Positions 34,801 through 41,621 of a DNA stretch of 64,000 nt are shown here, piece by piece (position 1 is the stretch's first letter; each line of letters opens with the position of its first letter). The stretch lies in NCBI RefSeq assembly GCF_016278775.1, contig NZ_JADQBF010000004.1, positions 1-64,000 of the forward strand, read 5' to 3'. Source of the DNA: Demequina sp. (GTDB lineage: Bacteria > Actinomycetota > Actinomycetes > Actinomycetales > Demequinaceae). The notes beneath the pieces were generated by a model. That model was not told where the DNA came from, searched no databases, and saw nothing but the letters and a program-made list of their open reading frames with translations. Both the position numbers and the translations under genes were made by a program.

Positions 34801-34870
34801 CGGGAAGCGCCACCATCACACTTCCGATGAGCGACAGCAATCCGATGGGGGCGGCAAGTGTCGAGCGCAC
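31826..34870 (-). CDS. ExeM/NucH-type extracellular endonuclease with C-terminal CBM2
   Basis: A 1014-residue secreted protein. Signal peptide about 1-27 (cleaved after TAEP-like text). A lamin-tail domain (about 30-150, LFLSEYIEGSSYNKAIEVYN) is followed by an OB-fold nucleic-acid-binding region (about 205-450) and an endonuclease/exonuclease/phosphatase domain (about 475-825) with VASFNVLNYF, MEMENTPG, VVNHLKSKGS, VMGDLNAYAKEDP and YRTSDHDPILLGL carrying the metal and catalytic residues. Residues 910-1014 form a cellulose-binding CBM2 (CSVQSWTHSWWGGGF, INGWTLDYD, C1010). GTG start with AAGGAG. Likely degrades extracellular DNA near plant polymers. Confidence 0.9.
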   Translation of the reverse strand: MRSTLAAPIGLLSLIGSVMVALPATAEPATELFLSEYIEGSSYNKAIEVYNGTGADVDLAPYVLTQYSNGNTSASLTLDLTGTLAAGDVYVVAHSSADPAILAQADLTTGAGLFNGDDALVLSKDGVTVDAFGQVGVDPGSEWVGGGANDTLRRLPGICTGDTDETNAFDASVEWEAFASDTFDGLGSHTATCTGDGGDGGDGETPTVAAIHDVQGAGASSPMVGELVTVEGIVVGDYEGPSPALRGFYLQQSDATVDADPATSEGIFVFNYNNDDVDLGDVVELTGTVGEYQGQTQISSVTALAVVDTGATVTPATVTLPFASADAAEAFEGMLVTFPQDLYVTEYYQQGRSGEVVLSSGARLQQPTAVAAPGAPAQAIQAANDLNRITIDDATNAQNADPIFGGGGNPLTASNPLRGGDTVTDLVGVMTYTWGGYSSSPNAYRVRPVGDLSDTGLVPGGVVPVFAAANPRPTEPEDVGGSLKVASFNVLNYFLTLDSSGNQCGPVGYEDDCRGAETTEEFERQRTKLLEALQALDADVIALMEMENTPGVDPAADLAAGLNAAQGITGWESIDTGVLGTDVIRVGLIFRGDLVRPSGDFTVMDSSVDPRFDDTRNRPSLAQTFVQMNGSEHVTLVVNHLKSKGSCPGDGSADDNAGDGAACWNATRTAAAEALVDWIDAGQAGNGDPDVVVMGDLNAYAKEDPIQTFIDAGYADLSLGNYSYVFDGQWGYLDYALASPSLQPQVTGVTEFHINADEVPVLDYNTNYQSPAQIALLYAPDMYRTSDHDPILLGLDLDSGVTFAVTPDVVTGPEHSLVDVDVTAAGPDSAPWTVEIINAFSTQADDGMAAGDLPGDATIVDGDTARFRAEEYGADERVYVMYVEAVGPNGERVYRALEVPVEVEPAAPTCSVQSWTHSWWGGGFVTTMLVRNLTDERINGWTLDYDMSPGARIWLGWNGNITQTGNDVSVSNAFYNSTIWPGSARSFGYLGTHRGSAEPVGPFMLNGQQCEVIG

Positions 34871-35197
34871 AACGACTCCTTATGTCCGTTTTGTACTTCC
34901 GTACTCACGGTAGGCCCTGAGGCCCAAGAGTGCGCGGCGAGCGGATGAACGTTGGGTGAAAACCGCTGGACAACAGTGCGGCGGGCCACCGCGCGACACA
35001 AGTCACAGGCTCCGCATGGCTGGACCTGCAGCACCGGGGACAACACAACCCAGCCCACGTCACACTGTGACTTCGGTGGCCGCGGGCGAGCTGCGGGTGC
35101 GCTGCGGGTGCGCTACGGGCGAGCTGCGGGTGCGCTACGGGCGAGCTGCGGGGTTGCCGCGCCGACCTGGTCGCGGCCCTCGTGCCAGGAAAGGCGA
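34871..35197. other. 327-bp intergenic region upstream of nuclease gene
   Basis: It lies between the nuclease start and the etfA stop. The ribosome binding site for the nuclease is at 34871-34885, and a tandem repeat occupies 35084-35149. No gene or clear promoter was recognised. Confidence 0.5.
35084..35149. repeat. six tandem copies of an 11-bp unit
   Basis: Units of GGGCGAGCTGC (first, fourth, sixth), GGGTGCGCTGC (second) and GGGTGCGCTAC (third, fifth) follow each other without gaps. The common form is GGGYGMGCTRC. The 11-bp period is close to one DNA turn. It may be a slippage product or a site for a protein that binds one face of DNA. Confidence 0.85.
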
Positions 35198-36157
35198 TCA
35201 GCCCTGGCGGTGCGCCTTGATCGCGGCGATCGCCTGCGGTATCACGTCGTTCAGGTCCCCCACCACGCCGAAGTCGGCGATCTCGAAGATGGGGGCGTCA
35301 GGGTCGATGTTCACGGCAACGATGGTGCCGGAGGCCTGCATGCCGCCCCTATGGTGCACCGCGCCGGAGATGCCGCACGCCACGTACAGGGCTGGCGTCA
35401 CGGTCACGCCGGTCTGGCCCACCATGTGTTCGTGGCTGATCCAGCCTTCGTCTGTCGCGTCGCGCGAGGCACCAACTGCCCCGCCCAGCACGTCGGCGAG
35501 TTCGCGCACGAGCGTGTAGTCGCCGCCAGTGCCGCGCCCTCCAGAGACCACGACGGGCGCCTCTGACAGCGGCACGCCATCCTCGCGTTCGACGGGAGTC
35601 ACCGAGACCATCGACTCGCGCACCTCAGGCAACAGCGGAATCACTGACACGACCTCGGGTGCTGCTGGCGTCTCGGCTGGCAGGGCTTGAGTGGTGTTGG
35701 GGCGCAGGGTGACGACGGCCTTGTCGGCATTGACGCGAGTGCGGACGTCCCAGGTCGCGGCGAACACGGTCTGCGTGGTTTCCACCCGGCCATTGACCAT
35801 CTGCGCACCCGCGGCGTCAACCACCACGCCGGCGCCCGTCGCGAGCGCCAGTCGAGTGGCGATCTCCTTGTTGGCGAACGTCGAGACCATGAGCACCACT
35901 GAAGCGTCGGCGGTGGCCGAGCCCACAGCGGCGGCCGCAGTCACTGCATGACGTGCACCGTCGCCCACCTCCACGACGCGTACTTCTGCGGCGCCATACG
36001 CGCCCAGTCGCTCGATCTGGTCTGCGGGGGGTTGATCGCCCATCCACACCGCCACCGGGGCGCCAAGGCTGCGCGCGAGGGTGAGCGTCTCGAGCGTGGG
36101 TTGCGCGATCTCGTTGCCGCGGTGCTCCACGAGCACTGCCACCATGACGTCGGTCAT
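35198..36157 (-). CDS. etfA: electron transfer flavoprotein, alpha subunit
   Basis: The FAD-holding subunit of ETF, which carries electrons from acyl-CoA and related dehydrogenases to the respiratory chain. 319 residues. The C-terminal FAD domain shows VVSGGRGTGGDYTLVRELAD, GASRDATDEGWISHEHMVGQ, TGVTVTPALYVACGISGA and NIDPDAPIFEIADFGVVGDL. The usual QH of the ETF signature reads HH here (SGAVHHRGGM). ATG 36157 overlaps the etfB stop (ATGA). The protein forms a heterodimer with EtfB. Confidence 0.95.
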   Translation of the reverse strand: MTDVMVAVLVEHRGNEIAQPTLETLTLARSLGAPVAVWMGDQPPADQIERLGAYGAAEVRVVEVGDGARHAVTAAAAVGSATADASVVLMVSTFANKEIATRLALATGAGVVVDAAGAQMVNGRVETTQTVFAATWDVRTRVNADKAVVTLRPNTTQALPAETPAAPEVVSVIPLLPEVRESMVSVTPVEREDGVPLSEAPVVVSGGRGTGGDYTLVRELADVLGGAVGASRDATDEGWISHEHMVGQTGVTVTPALYVACGISGAVHHRGGMQASGTIVAVNIDPDAPIFEIADFGVVGDLNDVIPQAIAAIKAHRQG

Positions 36158-36948
36158 GCCAGCCCCCTTTCCACGAGGAAGGCGGCCAACTGAGTGCCGC
36201 CATCCCCCTTGTCCGTCACTGTGACGCGGTTCTGGCGGGGCGGCCTCGGCGAGGCGTCGATCACGGTGGTGCGGGAGGCCATCGCCCCCACTTGGACGGG
36301 GTCCACGCCGATGTCGGAAAGCGACCACGTGGTGACCGGCTTGCTTCTGGCGGCCATGATGAGTTTGAAATTGGGGTAGCGAGGCTTGTTCGCTTCGTCG
36401 GTCACCGACACGAGCGCCGGCAGCGGGGCCGTCACGGTCTCGTGCGCATCTGCCATGTGCCGCTCGATCGTCGCGGTCCCGTCCGCCACGGTCAGGGACG
36501 ACGCGAGGGTCAGTTGGGCGATGTCGAGCTCGGCCGCGAGCGCGGTCGGCAGCATCGAGGTGAGTCCGTCGAGCGCGGCCATGCCGGTGATGACAAGGTC
36601 GACAGGGCCGTCCTTCTCAATCTGGTGCACGGCAGCGGCCAGCACGCGGGCAGTCCCGAACACGTCGGAGCCCGCGATGGACTCGTCGCTCACGTGCACC
36701 GCATGGTCGACGCCCAACTGCAGCGCCTTGCGCACGGCGGCCACGGCGTCGGCGCCGCCCACCGTGACGGCGTAGACCTCGCCCTCGCCCTCTGGGAGGG
36801 ACTCCCTCAGTTGCAGTGCCGCCTCGACCGCGTTCTCGTCCAGCTCGTTCATGGTGCCGTCTTCCGCTGTGCGGGTGACGGTGCCGTCGGTGAACGAGCG
36901 TTGCGATTGCAGGTCGGGGACAAACTTCACAGTGACCACGATGCGCAT
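36154..36948 (-). CDS. etfB: electron transfer flavoprotein, beta subunit
   Basis: The AMP-binding subunit of ETF. 264 residues beginning MRIVVTVKFVPDLQ. The pattern NELDENAVEAALQLRE, YAVTVGGADAVAAVRKALQLG, DLVITGMAALDGLTSMLPTA and VSVTDEANKPRYPNFKLIMA covers the conserved nucleotide-binding core and recognition loop of EtfB. A TAGTCT box 6 nt before the ATG suggests a leaderless etfBA message. No acyl-CoA dehydrogenase gene is adjacent. Confidence 0.95.
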   Translation of the reverse strand: MRIVVTVKFVPDLQSQRSFTDGTVTRTAEDGTMNELDENAVEAALQLRESLPEGEGEVYAVTVGGADAVAAVRKALQLGVDHAVHVSDESIAGSDVFGTARVLAAAVHQIEKDGPVDLVITGMAALDGLTSMLPTALAAELDIAQLTLASSLTVADGTATIERHMADAHETVTAPLPALVSVTDEANKPRYPNFKLIMAARSKPVTTWSLSDIGVDPVQVGAMASRTTVIDASPRPPRQNRVTVTDKGDGGTQLAAFLVERGLA

Positions 36949-36954
36949 GGGCCA

Positions 36955-36960
36955 AGACTA
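36955..36960 (-). promoter_or_regulatory. -10 element for leaderless etfBA
   Basis: TAGTCT on the minus strand ends 6 nt before the etfB ATG. Confidence 0.5.
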
Positions 36961-37012
36961 ACGGGCTCGCGCCTGCGCCTCGCCCGTCGGCCCGCTACTG
37001 CACAATGGGTCC

Positions 37013-39172
37013 ATGGCACTTGTCCCCTCGGCGAATACGTCTCCCGTCCCCCCTTCGCCCGACCGATTCCGACTGGGAGTTCACCTGGTCGAAGGTGGGG
37101 TCTCAGTCGCGGTGACGGCTGCCCACGCGTCGGCCGTGGAGTTGTGCCTCTTCACCGACGACGTCGAGACGCGGTTCTCGCTCAACGGTCCCGACCACGG
37201 CGTGTGGCATGGGTTCGTCGCCGGGATCGAGGCTGGCCAACGGTATGGCTTCAGGGCATCGGGCCCGTGGGCACCCAAGCGCGGGCACCGGTACAACCCC
37301 GCGAAGTTGCTGATCGACCCCTATGGGCGCGGGCTCGATGGCCACGTGGCACCCATGACCGCTCCGGGGGCCAGCGCGTTGAGGTCGAATCGCGACGGGA
37401 CGGACACTGCGCCGTTCACTCCGCGCTCCGTGGTGGTCGGGGATCCGCAGTCCCCCTTCCAGCACCCCAAGCCACGCACGCCGTGGCGAGACACCGTGGT
37501 GTACGAGGCGCACGTCAAGGGCTTCACCAAGACGATGCCAGGGATCCCCGAGGAGTTGCGAGGCACGTACGCGGGCCTGGCACACCCCGCCAGCATCGCG
37601 CACCTCACCGAACTGGGCGTCACCTCGGTGGAACTGCTGCCGGTACAGGCCTTCGCGTCGGAGCCTCACCTGGAAGGCCTCGGCCTGTCCAACTACTGGG
37701 GCTACTCCACGATGAACTTCTTCACGCCGCACGCGCCGTATGCGACCGAGAAGGCCCGCGCCGCTGGTCCCGACGCCGTGCGGGACGAGTTCCGCGGGAT
37801 GGTTGACCTGCTGCACGCTGCCGGCATCGAGGTCATCCTCGACGTGGTCTACAACCACACCATGGAGGGCGGTTGGGGCGACCGCGTAGTGAGCTGGCGC
37901 GGCCTCGACAACTTCGCGTACTACCGCCACAGCCCCATGAACCCCCAGCACTACGACGACGTCACTGGCACCGGCAACTCTCTCGACTTCTCGCGGCCAG
38001 CGGTCATCAGGATGACCCTCGACTCGCTGCGCTACTGGACGGAGGTCATGGGCGTTGACGGGTTCCGCTTTGACCTGGCGGTCACGCTGGGCCGCACCAT
38101 GAACGGATTCTCCACCGACCACCCGTTCCTCGTGGCGCTGACGACGGACCCCTCGCTCGGCGCTGCCAAACTCATCGCCGAGCCTTGGGACATCGGGCTT
38201 GGCGGCTGGCAAGTGGGCAACTTCCCCATGCCGATGACGGAGTGGAACGACCGCTTCCGCGACTATGTCCGCTCGTATTGGCTGACGTTCGGCGCAGGCA
38301 AGGTGGGCACCAGGGATCACGCCACCGCCCCCGAACTTGCCACCCGACTCGCTGGATCCGCCGACCTGTTCAGCCACACCGACCCGCACGGGATGCGCGG
38401 CCCCATGGCGTCGGTCAACTTTGTCACGGCACACGACGGCTTCACTGCCTACGACCTCACGGCGTACAACGACAAGCACAACGAGGCCAACGGCGAACAC
38501 AACAGGGATGGCACCGACGACAACCGGTCGTACAACCACGGCGCGGAGGGCGAGACGGACGACGCTGAGGTGCTGGCGGCTCGCAGGCGTTCCCTGCGCA
38601 ACCTCCTTGGCACGCTGCTGCTGTCGGCAGGGACGCCGATGCTCGTGGCGGGCGACGAGATGGGACGCACCCAAGGCGGCAACAACAACGCGTATTGCCA
38701 AGACAACGAGATCTCGTGGCTCGACTGGGACCTGAAGCCGTGGCAACACGAGTTGCAGGACACTGTCGCCCACCTGATCGCGCTACGCAAGAAGCACCTG
38801 GTGTTGCGCCCCGAACGGTTCTACGACGGAGTCGACGAGGATCCCCGCGATCAGAACCTGCGGGCGGATTCCGCGTGGTTCACCATCAGTGGAGAACACG
38901 AGGACGAGGACTGGTGGGAAGACCCGTCCACCCGCGTGGTGCAGTTCATGCGGTCGCTGTCCAACCCCGAAGAGGCGGACTCCCTCTTGGTGATCAACGG
39001 CTCGCGCGATAGCGCCTTCGTCACGATTCCGGACGACGACGGCGCGCTGTGGAACCTGGCGTGGGACTCCGCCTGGGAGAGCCCAGCGGAGCACACAGAG
39101 GACCTCGTGGCCCCTGGCTCCACCACCGAGATGCGCGCCATGTCGATGCGCCTGTACGTCAGCGCGGTTTAG
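37013..39172 (+). CDS. glgX: glycogen debranching enzyme GlgX (isoamylase type, GH13)
   Basis: Hydrolyses alpha-1,6 branch points in glycogen limit dextrins. 719 residues. A CBM48 domain (about 10-110, FRLGVHLVEGGVSVAVTAAH) precedes the GH13 barrel with VVYEAHVKGFTKTMP, VILDVVYNHTMEGG, the nucleophile Asp354 in GFRFDLAV, acid/base Glu390 in AEPWD, and TAHDGFTAYDL. The first gene of a plus-strand sugar cluster. CACAAT lies 6 nt before the ATG, a possible leaderless -10. TreX-like debranching is the only close alternative. Confidence 0.94.
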   Translation: MALVPSANTSPVPPSPDRFRLGVHLVEGGVSVAVTAAHASAVELCLFTDDVETRFSLNGPDHGVWHGFVAGIEAGQRYGFRASGPWAPKRGHRYNPAKLLIDPYGRGLDGHVAPMTAPGASALRSNRDGTDTAPFTPRSVVVGDPQSPFQHPKPRTPWRDTVVYEAHVKGFTKTMPGIPEELRGTYAGLAHPASIAHLTELGVTSVELLPVQAFASEPHLEGLGLSNYWGYSTMNFFTPHAPYATEKARAAGPDAVRDEFRGMVDLLHAAGIEVILDVVYNHTMEGGWGDRVVSWRGLDNFAYYRHSPMNPQHYDDVTGTGNSLDFSRPAVIRMTLDSLRYWTEVMGVDGFRFDLAVTLGRTMNGFSTDHPFLVALTTDPSLGAAKLIAEPWDIGLGGWQVGNFPMPMTEWNDRFRDYVRSYWLTFGAGKVGTRDHATAPELATRLAGSADLFSHTDPHGMRGPMASVNFVTAHDGFTAYDLTAYNDKHNEANGEHNRDGTDDNRSYNHGAEGETDDAEVLAARRRSLRNLLGTLLLSAGTPMLVAGDEMGRTQGGNNNAYCQDNEISWLDWDLKPWQHELQDTVAHLIALRKKHLVLRPERFYDGVDEDPRDQNLRADSAWFTISGEHEDEDWWEDPSTRVVQFMRSLSNPEEADSLLVINGSRDSAFVTIPDDDGALWNLAWDSAWESPAEHTEDLVAPGSTTEMRAMSMRLYVSAV

Positions 39173-39244
39173 GACGCGATTGCCCGCTCGCAGCACCCCT
39201 GCTGGCACGCGGCAGCTACCTCAAACCGTTGGTGTATTCTGAAA

Positions 39245-39258
39245 GTTGAACGTTAACA
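39245..39258. promoter_or_regulatory. possible LacI/GalR-type operator before galK
   Basis: GTTGAACGTTAACA contains the AACGTT core common in LacI-family sites, 108 nt before galK ATG. The half-sites match only partly, and a -10-like TAACAT overlaps, so this is a weak call. Confidence 0.3.
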
Positions 39259-39365
39259 TTGGTGCGTTTCGACCGGATGCAAGGGGGCCACACCGCGATG
39301 CTGAAGCCAGTTGTGCCGGCGAGGACGCTTGCGGAGTGGAGTCTCGCCACACGTCACGGCACACC

Positions 39366-40523
39366 ATGACGATTCCCCCTGGCCTCGTCGAGGGTTTCAC
39401 GACGCTGTACGGCACTCCCCCGACCGGCGTCTGGTCCGCTCCCGGCCGCGCCAACCTCATCGGCGAACACACGGACTACAACAACGGCCTCGTTCTCCCC
39501 TTCGCCATTGACGACAGAACGTGGTGCGCCGCTCGCGTCAATGGCACAGGCGTGGTGAGCGTCGCCAGCACGGCTCAGCCGACGCGGCACGCGGTCGCGA
39601 TCGCCGACCTCGACCAAGCGCGCTTCGAAGGCTGGTCTGGCTACGCCTTGGGCGTCGCGTGGGCGCTGCACGCTTCCGGTCACGACCTGTCCCGCGCCCC
39701 CGGCGTCGACATCCTCATAGACTCCACCGTCCCCCTCGGCGCTGGCCTGTCATCGTCTGCCGCACTCGAGTCGGCCGTCGCCGTGACCCTCAACGACCTG
39801 TGGGAACTCGGTCTCGACCGGATGGCTCTCGCCAAGGCTGGGCAGCTGGCGGAGAACGGCGCGATCGGCGCCCCCACCGGGATCATGGACCAGGTCGCGT
39901 CGCTCTTCGGACAGGCCGACCACGCCGTGTTGCTCGACTGCGCCTCGTTGAGCACAAGGGCGGTGCCTCTGAGCCTGGAGCGCAGCGGTCTCGCGTTGCT
40001 GGTGATCGACTCCACGGTGAAGCATGCTCACGCGGACGGCGGCTATGCCTCGCGACGCGAGGCCTGCGAGAAGGGTGCGCGAGCGATGGGCGTGCCCTTT
40101 CTGCGGGACCTCACAGTCGCAGACCTCGCCAAGGCCGAGGCGATTCTCGACGACGAGACCTTCAGGCGGGTGCGCCACGTCGTGACGGAGAATGCGCGGG
40201 TGCTCGACACGGTCGAGACACTGGCCAGTTCTGGCCCAGAGGCCATCGGTGAGCTGTTGCTCGCTTCCCACGCCTCGATGCGGGACGACTTCGAGATCTC
40301 CGTCCCCGAGATCGACCTCGCGGTCGAGACTGCCATGGAGGCGGGCGCGGTGGGCGCGCGGCTCACCGGAGGCGGATTTGGCGGTTCGGCCGTGGCGCTC
40401 CTGCCTGCCACCCAAGTGCACAACCTGACAGAGTTGGTACATGCCGCAGCCAGCGATCGCGGGTTCGCCACACCCGCAGTGCTCATCGTGACCCCCTCTG
40501 AAGGAGCACGTCGTGATCAGTAG
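39366..40523 (+). CDS. galK: galactokinase
   Basis: Phosphorylates galactose at C1 with ATP in the Leloir pathway. 385 residues of the GHMP kinase fold. The galactokinase signature GRANLIGEHTDYNNGLVLPF is intact, the ATP loop is PLGAGLSSSAALE, the catalytic Asp lies in GIMDQVASLFG, and the C-terminal motif is ARLTGGGFGGSAVAL. Start ATG 39366 (MTIPPGLVEGFTT) is chosen from family length; the open frame continues 40 codons upstream without homology. galE follows after 30 nt. No galT (uridylyltransferase) is in the window. Confidence 0.95.
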   Translation: MTIPPGLVEGFTTLYGTPPTGVWSAPGRANLIGEHTDYNNGLVLPFAIDDRTWCAARVNGTGVVSVASTAQPTRHAVAIADLDQARFEGWSGYALGVAWALHASGHDLSRAPGVDILIDSTVPLGAGLSSSAALESAVAVTLNDLWELGLDRMALAKAGQLAENGAIGAPTGIMDQVASLFGQADHAVLLDCASLSTRAVPLSLERSGLALLVIDSTVKHAHADGGYASRREACEKGARAMGVPFLRDLTVADLAKAEAILDDETFRRVRHVVTENARVLDTVETLASSGPEAIGELLLASHASMRDDFEISVPEIDLAVETAMEAGAVGARLTGGGFGGSAVALLPATQVHNLTELVHAAASDRGFATPAVLIVTPSEGARRDQ

Positions 40524-40553
40524 CCTTCGCGCCGAGCCCCCTGGAATGCAGTC

Positions 40554-41531
40554 GTGACCGCGTGGCTCGTCACCGGCGGCGCCGGATACATTGGCGCTCA
40601 CGTGGTGTCAGCCCTTCTCGAGGCGGGCTTCGAGGCCGTGGCTTACGACAACCTGTCGACCGGCCGCACAGAGTTTGTGCCGGAAGGCGCCGCGTGGGTC
40701 GAGGGCGACATCCTTGACGCCGAGGCGCTGACATCGGCTCTTTCTGCGCACGGTTGCTCAGGAGTGATTCACTGCGCTGGCTACAAGTACGCGGGCGAGT
40801 CGGTCAAGTACCCCACCCACACCTACCTTCAAAACGTCTCCGGCACCGCCACTTTGCTCGATGCGATGGCGGCGGCCCGCGTCGGCGGCCTCGTCTTCTC
40901 GTCGTCGGCCGGGGTGTACGGAACGCCGGAGACCGAGGTCGTCACCGAAGACACTCCGTGCCGCCCTGAAAGCCCCTACGGCGAGAGCAAGCTCGTGGCC
41001 GAGTGGCTCATCCGCGACCAGGTGACAGCGACGGCCTCCTCCGACGCGCCCCTCGCGGCCACGAGCCTTCGCTACTTCAACGTCGTCGGCTCGGGACGGC
41101 CCGATATCTACGATGTCTCCCCTCACAACCTGTTTCCCAAGGTGTTCGCCACGCTCCTGCGCGGCGAGCCCGCTCGAATCAACGGAGACGACTACGCCAC
41201 GCCAGACGGCACGTGCGTGCGGGACTATGTCCATGTGGCTGACCTTGCAGAAGCCCACGTGGAGGCGGCGCGCGCGTTGGACGAGGGGCGCGCCGTGGAG
41301 CCGGTCTACAACCTTGGTTCGGGGGCAGGAACCTCCGTCCGCGAGATCGTGGACGCCATGCGCGATGTCACGGGAATCACCACTGAACCCTTGATCGGTC
41401 CGCGCCGCGCTGGCGACCCGGCACGCATCGTCGCGGCAGGAGACTTGGCCGCCCGCGACCTCGCGTGGCAGACGCGGTTCACGATCGAGCAGATGGTGCG
41501 CACCGCGTGGGAGGCGCTCCCGCGGGAGTGA
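40554..41531 (+). CDS. galE: UDP-glucose 4-epimerase
   Basis: Interconverts UDP-galactose and UDP-glucose with bound NAD. 325 residues of the extended SDR family. The Rossmann motif TGGAGYIGAH is at 8-17, NLSTG binds the cofactor, and HCAGYKYAGESVKYP is the characteristic GalE loop. The catalytic Ser lies in VFSSSAGVYG and Tyr-x3-Lys in PYGESK. FNVVGSGRPDIYDVSPHNL follows. GTG start. Together with galK it feeds galactose into UDP-sugars or cell-wall polymers. Confidence 0.94.
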   Translation: MTAWLVTGGAGYIGAHVVSALLEAGFEAVAYDNLSTGRTEFVPEGAAWVEGDILDAEALTSALSAHGCSGVIHCAGYKYAGESVKYPTHTYLQNVSGTATLLDAMAAARVGGLVFSSSAGVYGTPETEVVTEDTPCRPESPYGESKLVAEWLIRDQVTATASSDAPLAATSLRYFNVVGSGRPDIYDVSPHNLFPKVFATLLRGEPARINGDDYATPDGTCVRDYVHVADLAEAHVEAARALDEGRAVEPVYNLGSGAGTSVREIVDAMRDVTGITTEPLIGPRRAGDPARIVAAGDLAARDLAWQTRFTIEQMVRTAWEALPRE

Positions 41532-41609
41532 CCTCGCGCCAGGCGTGCGCCCTGCGGCATGCACGCCAGCGTGGCAACCGCCCGCCTTGGACGCCGACAC
41601 TTTCCCGAG

Positions 41610-41615
41610 TAGGTT
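41610..41615 (+). promoter_or_regulatory. -10 element for leaderless glgE
   Basis: TAGGTT ends 6 nt before ATG 41622. It suggests that glgE-glgB have their own promoter, separate from galKE. Confidence 0.55.
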
Positions 41616-41621
41616 CGTGAC

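Noticed and set aside
32426-34948. 840-codon open frame on the plus strand opposite the nuclease gene
   Set aside because: It is an antisense shadow of the high-GC nuclease gene; the nuclease frame has clear domains, signal peptide and ribosome binding site, the antisense frame has none.
37103-38773. 556-codon minus-strand frame inside glgX
   Set aside because: Antisense shadow of an obvious GH13 gene.
41541-41567. GGCGTGC/GCACGCC hairpin between galE and glgE as a terminator
   Set aside because: Only a 7-bp stem with a 12-nt loop and no T tract; too weak to call.
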